From assembly GCA_002350725.1 (NCBI GenBank), contig DEFJ01000006.1, positions 1-43,648 of the forward strand: a stretch of 43,648 bases of DNA, given 5' to 3'. Below, piece by piece: positions 8,335 to 15,582 of the stretch. The stretch comes from Cyanobacteria bacterium UBA2855 (GTDB lineage: Bacteria > Cyanobacteriota > Vampirovibrionia > Gastranaerophilales > Gastranaerophilaceae). Every line of letters starts with the position of its first letter. The first letter of the stretch is position 1. The notes below the pieces were generated by a model, which did no database searches, was not told where the DNA came from, and saw only the letters and a list, made by a program, of their open reading frames with translations. Made by a program: the position numbers and the translations under genes.

Positions 8335-8893
8335 ATATGAGTTTTTTCGCACAATCAAACATTGCATTGACAATAGTGGCATTTGCAGTGATGTTCATAC
8401 CGTTTGTTTCTAAAACTTGTTTCATACGTTTTTCCCATATGTCATAAATATCTTCTTTATCAATTTCCAATACTTGAGATAGCATTGTTAATTCTTTAAA
8501 ATCAATTGGCATAGGCAAGCTGCCTCTTAATATATCGACTATTTCCAATCTTTTTTTTCTCGGAAATGCTTTTAGAAAATTAACAACAGACATTTTTTTA
8601 TCAGAAATTTTTTGTTTGATAAATTCAACGAAATCATCTGTTAAAATTGGTTCTTGAGGAATTTTGTATTCTTCAAATTCTTCAGGTTCAATTTCCATGA
8701 CTGTCGCAATCCTTTCTAATGTCGTGCTTCTTGTGGAAAAGGGAATAGTATCATCAATTAAGTTGTAGACATAAGACAACGTTACTCCTATCATTTCTGC
8801 AAAATCTTTTTTATGAAGGGCATTCTTTTCCAGAAAGCGTGCAACTTTTTCTGAACTTTTTTCTTTTACAATTGTTTTATTTTTTGATTTCAT
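8333..8893 (-). CDS. XRE-family helix-turn-helix regulator
   Basis: 186 residues. Residues about 15-70 form a Cro/CI-type helix-turn-helix (SEKVARFLEKNALHKKDFAE, then MIGVTLSYVYNLIDD and a third helix ending in ERIATVMEIEPEEFEEY). A second, weaker HTH-like segment follows at about 85-150 (VEFIKQKISDKKMSVVNFLK to LTMLSQVLEIDKEDI), so the protein may be a duplicated XRE module. The ATG at 8893 has GAGGTG six bases upstream; a GTG inside that site at 8902 is not a convincing start. A perfect 20-bp palindrome covers its -10 region, suggesting autoregulation. Target genes cannot be told from the window; pth is divergent on the other side. Confidence 0.85.
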   Translation of the reverse strand: MKSKNKTIVKEKSSEKVARFLEKNALHKKDFAEMIGVTLSYVYNLIDDTIPFSTRSTTLERIATVMEIEPEEFEEYKIPQEPILTDDFVEFIKQKISDKKMSVVNFLKAFPRKKRLEIVDILRGSLPMPIDFKELTMLSQVLEIDKEDIYDIWEKRMKQVLETNGMNITANATIVNAMFDCAKKLI

Positions 8894-8917
8894 AAAATTC
8901 ACCTCATGTTCTATGCA

Positions 8918-8940
8918 ATTATAAAATAAATTTATTTTAT
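8918..8940 (-). promoter_or_regulatory. -10 box overlapping a 20-bp perfect palindrome (probable operator)
   Basis: Bases 8921-8940 are a perfect palindrome with half-site ATAAAATAAA. On the minus strand a TATAAT (8923-8918) overlaps its downstream edge, about 25 bp from the regulator's start codon. A repressor bound here would block the regulator's own promoter. Confidence 0.55.
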
Positions 8941-8970
8941 CAATTTGTTAAGCGTTACCCTGACAAGTCA

Positions 8971-8998
8971 TGACGGTAATCTTTATTTAGAGTAAAAT
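8971..8998 (+). promoter_or_regulatory. possible pth promoter
   Basis: TGACGG (8971-8976), 16-nt spacer, TAAAAT (8993-8998). The -35 match is only fair. Confidence 0.35.
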
Positions 8999-9030
8999 GT
9001 TAAAAGAAAACAAATTATATAGGAGAAGCT

Positions 9031-9585
9031 ATGAAACTTATAGCAGGCTTGGGTAATATTGGTGATAAATACGTATTCACAAGGCATAATGCCGGATTTA
9101 TGACTTTGGACAGATGGAGTTATATGGATAATTTTGCATTTAAAGAGGAGTCGAAGCTCAAATCATATATTTCAAGGTTAAAGTCCGATGGTGAAGATAT
9201 TATATTTGTAAAACCTACAACTTTTATGAATTTATCCGGAGAAGCAGTTCGAGCTGTTATGGATTACTATAAGATTGATGTATCTGATGTAATTATTATT
9301 TATGATGATATTGCATTACCGCTCGGAACTATTCGCCTTAGGGCTGATGGTTCTGATGGCGGACATAATGGTATTAAATCCATAATAAAACATATTGGAA
9401 CAAGCAAATTTAATAGGGTTAAAATTGGTATAGGCCCACAAATCGGTCCATCTGAAAATTATGTTCTTCAGAATTTTTCAAAAGAGCAAATGGATGCTCT
9501 AAAAAGTATTTTAGATAAAGCCATTAATGCTACAAAGGCACTTATGCAGGAAGGTATATCCAGGGCTCAAAACAAATTTAATTAG
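9031..9585 (+). CDS. pth: peptidyl-tRNA hydrolase
   Basis: 184 residues, typical length. Catalytic His19 sits in TRHNAGF; VKPTTFMNLSG and IIYDDIALPLG (with the conserved Asp near 93) and GGHNGIKSIIKHIG are the other Pth signatures. The enzyme releases peptides from peptidyl-tRNAs dropped by stalled ribosomes and is normally essential. The ATG follows an AGGAGA site. It stands alone, with the TPR gene 87 bp downstream under its own -10 box. Confidence 0.97.
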   Translation: MKLIAGLGNIGDKYVFTRHNAGFMTLDRWSYMDNFAFKEESKLKSYISRLKSDGEDIIFVKPTTFMNLSGEAVRAVMDYYKIDVSDVIIIYDDIALPLGTIRLRADGSDGGHNGIKSIIKHIGTSKFNRVKIGIGPQIGPSENYVLQNFSKEQMDALKSILDKAINATKALMQEGISRAQNKFN

Positions 9586-9638
9586 TGTAGTTATATTTGA
9601 ACAATTGATATTTAGATTTTTTATTGATAAAATCAGCT

Positions 9639-9644
9639 TATAAT
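9639..9644 (+). promoter_or_regulatory. -10 box upstream of the TPR gene at 9673
   Basis: TATAAT 28 nt before the start codon; the -35 region is an uninformative T-rich stretch, so this is a partial promoter call. Confidence 0.35.
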
Positions 9645-9672
9645 GAAAATATAGGGATAAGGAGTATTATAT

Positions 9673-11091
9673 ATGAGCATAGAAACCGCAGAACAATTGG
9701 AGGAAAACGGTCAGTATGAAGAGGCATACGTAGAGTATAAAAAAAGTTATGCACATAATCCAAATGATTTGAGTTTGCTTGCGACCTTAGGGCATGTAGC
9801 TATGATATTGGATAAAAAGGACGAAGCGGTTGAATTTTACAATAAAATGATTGCTCTTGATATGACAAATCCTACGGCGTACGAACAGCTTATGGATATA
9901 TATATAGATACTGATAAATACAAATATTATGTGTATAGAGGAAATTATCACGTAATACAACAGCAGTTTGAGCACGCAATAAACGATTTTCAAAAAGCTC
10001 TTGCTCACGCAGGTGGTTGTGAGGAAGAAGTCAAATCTGTAAGATTCGAGATTGGGACATTGTATGAACAACTTAATAATCCAACAAAGGCTATTGATGA
10101 ATATTTGAAAGTCTTAGAATACGAAAATACATCCTCGGAAGTTTATGTAAGATTAGCCCATTTATATGAAAATGATGATATAATCGGCAGTGCAATTGAA
10201 ACCCTTGAAAGGGCAATAAATGATGGGTACGATGACGATAATGTCAGAGAAAATTTGGCTCGATTGTATTTTAAAGACAACACTCCTCAAAAAGTAAAAA
10301 ATGTTAGCCGCAACGAATTGACGTTGATAAAGGCTATGCTTGCCTTATCTGATTTAACGGCTGCAAGAAAAGAATTGGAAAATGTTGCACAAAAATATGC
10401 AAATGACCCTCAATTATATGCCCTTCAAGCTGAATATTATTACACTTCAAAAGAGTTTGATAAAGCATTAGAAGCCGTGGAAAAGTATTCTCAAATGATG
10501 CCTAATCATCCGTTGGTGTTTCAAATGCGCGCATTGATATATGAATCAAGTAATGAAGAATATCTTGCGACATTAAATTGGGCAAAATATCATTTGGTAA
10601 GGGGTAGTAAAGATGTTGCAATAAATGAGCTTTTAAACGCATATCAACTAAAAGACGACGATGCGGATATGATTGCTATGCTTGCTAATTTGCTTGAAAC
10701 AAGCGGAGAAAAGCATCAGGCGATGGAATTTTACGAAAAGCTCGTTAGACTTGAGCCTAACAATAAAACAGCTTTAGAAAAATTGTCAAAATATTGGGAA
10801 GATAACGGTGATACAAGACTTGCGGCAGATTATTTAGAAAAATTGTTAGAGGTTGACCCAAGAAATTTTGCTTCTATGAAAAAAGTCGCAGAGTTGTACA
10901 AGAAAAATCGCGATATGGCTTCCGCACTAAATTGGTATAAAAAGTATCTTCAAACTGCTCCGCAAGGACCTGAATATTCTTTAATTCAAGATCAGGTTGC
11001 AAAGCTTGAACACAGTGAGACTTCTCCTGAAGCTCAAGGTGAAAGTATATTGGATAAAATTGTAGGATTTTTTGTTAAGGACAAAATGTAA
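9673..11091 (+). CDS. tetratricopeptide-repeat protein
   Basis: 472 residues made of about a dozen TPR or TPR-like helix pairs from residue 5 to about 450, with recognisable units such as ATLGHVAMILDKKDEAVEFY, QQFEHAINDFQKALAHAG, and EKLLEVDPRNFASMKKVAEL. No signal peptide or membrane segment is visible, so it is probably cytoplasmic. TPR arrays mediate protein-protein contacts; the partner is unknown. The start has a GGATAAGGAG site. The downstream orphan begins 65 bp later without a clear promoter and could be cotranscribed. A second TPR protein of similar style is encoded at 39910. Confidence 0.9.
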   Translation: MSIETAEQLEENGQYEEAYVEYKKSYAHNPNDLSLLATLGHVAMILDKKDEAVEFYNKMIALDMTNPTAYEQLMDIYIDTDKYKYYVYRGNYHVIQQQFEHAINDFQKALAHAGGCEEEVKSVRFEIGTLYEQLNNPTKAIDEYLKVLEYENTSSEVYVRLAHLYENDDIIGSAIETLERAINDGYDDDNVRENLARLYFKDNTPQKVKNVSRNELTLIKAMLALSDLTAARKELENVAQKYANDPQLYALQAEYYYTSKEFDKALEAVEKYSQMMPNHPLVFQMRALIYESSNEEYLATLNWAKYHLVRGSKDVAINELLNAYQLKDDDADMIAMLANLLETSGEKHQAMEFYEKLVRLEPNNKTALEKLSKYWEDNGDTRLAADYLEKLLEVDPRNFASMKKVAELYKKNRDMASALNWYKKYLQTAPQGPEYSLIQDQVAKLEHSETSPEAQGESILDKIVGFFVKDKM

Positions 11092-11156
11092 TAATATTTG
11101 TGTTTTGTAGCAAAAAATATTTTGTTTGTACGTTGAAATTCGTGTAGAGAAAATTT

Positions 11157-13961
11157 ATGCGCATTTATAACGTAGGCTTATCATATATAAAACCAAATAT
11201 ATTTTCTGGAAGATATAATTTAGGCAGCATAAAAAACATAAATTATGCTGTTAATCCTGTATCGCAAAATTATTATTATGCTCCAACTTTTAAGTCAAAA
11301 AGTAATGATGAATTGAGTGAGTCTGAAAAAGAGATTATAGAAGATACTTTTAGAAAATATGATATAGCAATTTCTCCTAAAAAAGTAAATAGAGAAAATA
11401 TTGATTTTGTATTAAAGTTAGTTAATTTACATGAATATTCCTTATTTGACCTCAATTCAATTATAAATGACTTAAATGAGGATAATGTTCAATTTGGGGA
11501 AAACGTTTTTTTGTCAGATAAAGATTATGATGGTATATCCCGTGAGACTGCTCGTGATATTTTTAAATTTGTAAATAAAGATAATGACGAAATGGCGGAA
11601 GAAATTTGTAAAACATATTCAAAGTCAACTGTATACAGAACAGTCCCTCTAATTAATAAATCAAACAATAATTTTATAAAAAAAATATTTTATGATAAGA
11701 GTATTGACGAAACTACTTTTAGATCGGTAATTGAAGATGTGTACAAAAAAAATAATCCGGTTGACGGCTTTTTCGATATTTGTTATTTAAAATACTTAAA
11801 AGGTGAAGCTTTTCCAAATGATTATGCCAAAGATTTGAATATTTCAACGCAAAACAAAGATGTTATTGAAGCTATTTATAACAAAGATACAAATTCCGTA
11901 GAGAAGTCAAATATAATACAGATAATAGAAAATTTATCTTCTGAAAATATTGAAGTTGCGGATTATATTGCAAATAAATCAAATCTTTTATATACATTAA
12001 ATTCTGCGGACAGAAATTTTGATGAAATATTAGGAAGCATTAACAGCATTAATAAAAATTTCGCCTTGGAAATTTTGAAAGATGAAAAAATACGAGATGA
12101 TTTGAAAGTTAGTATTATATCCTCATCAAGTGATTACAACGAATTTGGTCTAAAAGCACTTGAAAAAGCTTACAAAAAAAGCGGAATAAGTTCGTATCTG
12201 CTAAATACTCTTTCTCAGAGTCCGGATTTATCATTGGGTGCAAAAAAATATATTTCAGAATTGGATATAAAAGCATTAAATAAAAAAATAGATAGACAAG
12301 CAGAAATAGTGCATAATAATTTGGACAATTATCTAATGGGTGAAGAATCGTTTGAAATTGCCCTAAAAACTATAATAGGCGGTGAAAATCGGTTGGAGAT
12401 GTACATACTTGCGGATATCTATGATAAAGAAACTTTTGAGGTATTGTTTCATAAAAAAAGCAGAGATTTGGCAGCGATTATGTCAGGTGTGGCAAAATTT
12501 AAGTATGAAAATTTGGAATTGCTTAAAAATGCTGTATCTTGTAAAACTCCGGAAGGAACCCCTTTGAGCTCTCGGCAAAAAATAGATTTGTATTCAATAG
12601 TTAAGCAAATTGATGAGAAGAATTATTTTAATCGTCGTAATATCAAGACAAGCAGAGTATTTCTTCAAAGAGAAAATGAAGATAATGTTTCAACGCTTCT
12701 CAAAAATATGGTAAAAGAAGGAGTTGTTGATATTCACGAATTGAATTTAGAAATTTTAAAACGTCATCTTGAAGCAGCAGGCTTAAGTCGAGAAGAAATT
12801 AATCAAATTCCTCAAGAAAAGTTGTTGACATGGAATATGGATTATATCCATAGGATTAGCGATAGAGATATAAAAAATTCAAAAAATTATATAGCAGATC
12901 TGATAAGGATTGCAAATGCAAAAGAAGATTTTAAGGTTGCAATTTTTGATAAAACAAAATCTTATGGACTAAAAAATCGCAATACAGTGAATATTTTTAG
13001 GACATATGGATTAGATTATGCTAAGTGGTTAAACCCGTCGCCGCATTTAAATGTTCACTTAGCTGTGATTGATTCCGCAAAGATGGGAATAAAATCAATT
13101 GCGGCTCAAGTATCTGATGACATTGAAACTTTACGGAAAACGGAAGCTAAAAGTTTTATAGATAAACAGTATCCGGAGTTTGTTCATGATGGAAAATTTG
13201 TGATACCTTCTCATATTTCCGGAAATAGAGAAAAGCTTAATAAATTTACCGAGGGGTTGATAACTCAGTTAAAAAGAGTTTGGACTCATTCCGAAAAAAG
13301 TTATAATAATCCGAATAGTTCAAGTGATAAAAAGAATATGGCACTGAGAATATTAACCATAAAAAATCATTTGGAACAGCGAGTTAGGGATATTGAAGTT
13401 TTATCTGAGTCACGAGAAAAAATTCCGAATGAATTAACTATAAAAATGTGGGACAGATGTCCGCAAAAAGATTTATTCCAAGGTAATTATTCAACTTGCT
13501 GTATAGGAATGGGTGAAATTAACCAGTCAGCAATGGTGAATTATCTTGTAAATACAACTTTTAATATGATAGAAATTGTAGACAGCAATAGTGGTGAAAC
13601 AATCGGGAATGCGCTATGTTATTTTGTAAGAAATAATTCAAACGAACCTGAGTTTGTAATAGATAATATTGAAATAAAAAACAGTTGTAAGCCATCCGAA
13701 AAAGTTGGTTTAATTGTGAGAGAAGCTTTGGTAAAATATGCTAAAAATGTTACAGGCGATGTCTCCGGCAGGAATGATATCAGAATAAATATTGGTATGT
13801 CATATAATGATTTACCGTTATACGATATTCCTGCAAGGGAAGCATTTTTGTATCCTATTGGTGATATCACTAATGAATATTTATATTTGGATGTATATGA
13901 GGGGTGGAATGGTAGTAATGAAATAGGTAGAAAGTCTATTGATACTTATCAAATAAGATAA
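11157..13961 (+). CDS. large orphan protein with shared N-terminal leader and C-terminal Cys-Cys domain
   Basis: 934 residues, not recognised. The first 45 residues are Asn/Tyr/Ser-rich without a hydrophobic core and end in APTFKSK (Phe45); similar leaders occur on three other proteins in the window. Residues about 50-560 are helical, Lys/Asn/Ile-rich and may contain irregular repeats. The C-terminal 170 residues look like a compact alpha/beta domain: a GNYSTCCIGMG motif with a Cys pair, then MIEIVDSNSGETIGNALCYF and FVIDNIEI, an arrangement reminiscent of acyltransferase (GNAT-like) beta strands, though this is only an impression. The ribosome-binding site is weak (AGAGAAAA). Codon and base use match the surroundings, so recent transfer is not suggested. 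Confidence 0.75.
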   Translation: MRIYNVGLSYIKPNIFSGRYNLGSIKNINYAVNPVSQNYYYAPTFKSKSNDELSESEKEIIEDTFRKYDIAISPKKVNRENIDFVLKLVNLHEYSLFDLNSIINDLNEDNVQFGENVFLSDKDYDGISRETARDIFKFVNKDNDEMAEEICKTYSKSTVYRTVPLINKSNNNFIKKIFYDKSIDETTFRSVIEDVYKKNNPVDGFFDICYLKYLKGEAFPNDYAKDLNISTQNKDVIEAIYNKDTNSVEKSNIIQIIENLSSENIEVADYIANKSNLLYTLNSADRNFDEILGSINSINKNFALEILKDEKIRDDLKVSIISSSSDYNEFGLKALEKAYKKSGISSYLLNTLSQSPDLSLGAKKYISELDIKALNKKIDRQAEIVHNNLDNYLMGEESFEIALKTIIGGENRLEMYILADIYDKETFEVLFHKKSRDLAAIMSGVAKFKYENLELLKNAVSCKTPEGTPLSSRQKIDLYSIVKQIDEKNYFNRRNIKTSRVFLQRENEDNVSTLLKNMVKEGVVDIHELNLEILKRHLEAAGLSREEINQIPQEKLLTWNMDYIHRISDRDIKNSKNYIADLIRIANAKEDFKVAIFDKTKSYGLKNRNTVNIFRTYGLDYAKWLNPSPHLNVHLAVIDSAKMGIKSIAAQVSDDIETLRKTEAKSFIDKQYPEFVHDGKFVIPSHISGNREKLNKFTEGLITQLKRVWTHSEKSYNNPNSSSDKKNMALRILTIKNHLEQRVRDIEVLSESREKIPNELTIKMWDRCPQKDLFQGNYSTCCIGMGEINQSAMVNYLVNTTFNMIEIVDSNSGETIGNALCYFVRNNSNEPEFVIDNIEIKNSCKPSEKVGLIVREALVKYAKNVTGDVSGRNDIRINIGMSYNDLPLYDIPAREAFLYPIGDITNEYLYLDVYEGWNGSNEIGRKSIDTYQIR

Positions 13962-13970
13962 AAAGCACTC

Positions 13971-13999
13971 TTGTATTTCTGTTATGTCCTTTGTATAAT
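13971..13999 (+). promoter_or_regulatory. promoter of the gpmI-helicase operon
   Basis: TTGTAT (13971-13976), 17-nt spacer, TATAAT (13994-13999); start expected near 14006. Confidence 0.7.
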
Positions 14000-14037
14000 T
14001 GTTCCAATGACACTAGTATGACAAAGGAATAAATATT

Positions 14038-15564
14038 ATGACTAAGAGAGTATTATTATGTATTATGGATGGTTGGGGGATAAGCCCGAATCACCCTGAA
14101 TTTGATGCAACAAAATTAGCAAATGCAGTAAATGTCGAAACGTTAATAAAAGAAAATCCGTCGATAACAATTCATGCTGACGGAGAATATGTAGGCTTGC
14201 CGGCCGGACAAATGGGTAACAGTGAGGTTGGGCACCTTAATCTTGGTGCAGGAAGAATTGTATATCAGGATTTATCAAGAATTAATAATGCTATAAAAGA
14301 CGGAAGTTTCTTTAAAAATGAAAGATTTATAGAAGCAGTAAATCATGCCAAAAAGAATAACTCAGCTTTTCACATTTTTGGATTGGTTTCTACCGGTGGT
14401 GTACACTCTTCTTTAGACCATTTGTTGGCTTTAATAAAATTAGCAGCAGATGAAGGATTAACAAAAGTTTATGTACATGCGTTTTTGGATGGACGTGATA
14501 CTCCTCCTCAGAGTGCTTGTACATTTTTAGAACCAGTTGAAGCAGAATTAAAGAAATATAATTTGCCGCCTGTAGCAACGATTATTGGCAGATATTACAT
14601 TATGGACAGAGATAACCGTTGGGATAGAGTGGAAAAAGGTTATAACGCTTTATTGTTGGGTGAGGGAGAACATGCTCAAAGTGCAATAGAGGGTGTGAAG
14701 GCTTCTTATGCTCGCGGTGACAACGATGAATTTGTGCTGCCAACGGTTATAGGCGATGAAGAAAGCAGAATTAAAGATAATGATGCTGTTGTATTTATAA
14801 ATTTCCGTCCTGACAGAGCAAGAGAAGTTTCAAAGGCTCTTAATTTTACGGATTTTGATGGGTTTGAGCGCAAGAAAATTTTGAAAAACATATATTACGT
14901 TACAATGACTAAATATAACGAAGACTTTACTTTCCCTGTTGCATTTCCAAAAGAACATCTTGTAAATATATTGGGTGATGTTTTGGAAAATAACGGAATA
15001 CATCAATTCAGAACAGCGGAAACTGAAAAATATGCGCACGTTACATTCTTCTTTAACGGGGGTATTGATGAACCTCAGCCTCACGAAACAAGAGTTTTGG
15101 TGCCATCTCCGAAGGTTCCGACATATGATTTGCAGCCTGAAATGAGTGCTCCTGAAGTTTGTGAGAATGTATTAAAGGCTGTTAGAAATCCTGAATATCA
15201 ATTCATATTAGTAAATTTTGCAAATCCTGATATGGTTGGACATACAGGTGTAGTTGAAGCGGCAACTAAGGCGTGTAAAACCGTTGATGATTGTGTAGGT
15301 AAAATCGCATCGGCTTGTAAAGAGAATGATGTAATAATGTTGTTGACAGCCGATCATGGTAATGCTGAGGTTATGGTAAATGCTCAAACCGGTAAGCCGC
15401 AAACCGCACATACAACTAATATTGTTCCGTTTGTGTTGATAAACGCTCCGGCTGATATCCAATTGAAGGATGATGGTGCTTTATGCAATATTGCTCCGAC
15501 AGTTCTTCAACTTTTGGGTATAAATCAACCAAAAGAAATGACTGCGGAATCTTTGATTAAATAA
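14038..15564 (+). CDS. gpmI: 2,3-bisphosphoglycerate-independent phosphoglycerate mutase
   Basis: 508 residues, the usual length. It belongs to the alkaline phosphatase superfamily with two Mn ions: Asp11 in DGWG, nucleophile Ser62 in GQMGNSEVGHLNLGAGR, the substrate-binding FLDGRDTPP, and metal-binding TADHGNAE near the C-terminus. It interconverts 3- and 2-phosphoglycerate in glycolysis and gluconeogenesis. The start is set by AAGGAA 8 nt upstream and by its own promoter. The SNF2 helicase starts 18 bp after the stop and is probably in the same transcript, although no functional link is known. Confidence 0.98.
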   Translation: MTKRVLLCIMDGWGISPNHPEFDATKLANAVNVETLIKENPSITIHADGEYVGLPAGQMGNSEVGHLNLGAGRIVYQDLSRINNAIKDGSFFKNERFIEAVNHAKKNNSAFHIFGLVSTGGVHSSLDHLLALIKLAADEGLTKVYVHAFLDGRDTPPQSACTFLEPVEAELKKYNLPPVATIIGRYYIMDRDNRWDRVEKGYNALLLGEGEHAQSAIEGVKASYARGDNDEFVLPTVIGDEESRIKDNDAVVFINFRPDRAREVSKALNFTDFDGFERKKILKNIYYVTMTKYNEDFTFPVAFPKEHLVNILGDVLENNGIHQFRTAETEKYAHVTFFFNGGIDEPQPHETRVLVPSPKVPTYDLQPEMSAPEVCENVLKAVRNPEYQFILVNFANPDMVGHTGVVEAATKACKTVDDCVGKIASACKENDVIMLLTADHGNAEVMVNAQTGKPQTAHTTNIVPFVLINAPADIQLKDDGALCNIAPTVLQLLGINQPKEMTAESLIK

Positions 15565-15582
15565 ATTAAAGGATAATAATAA

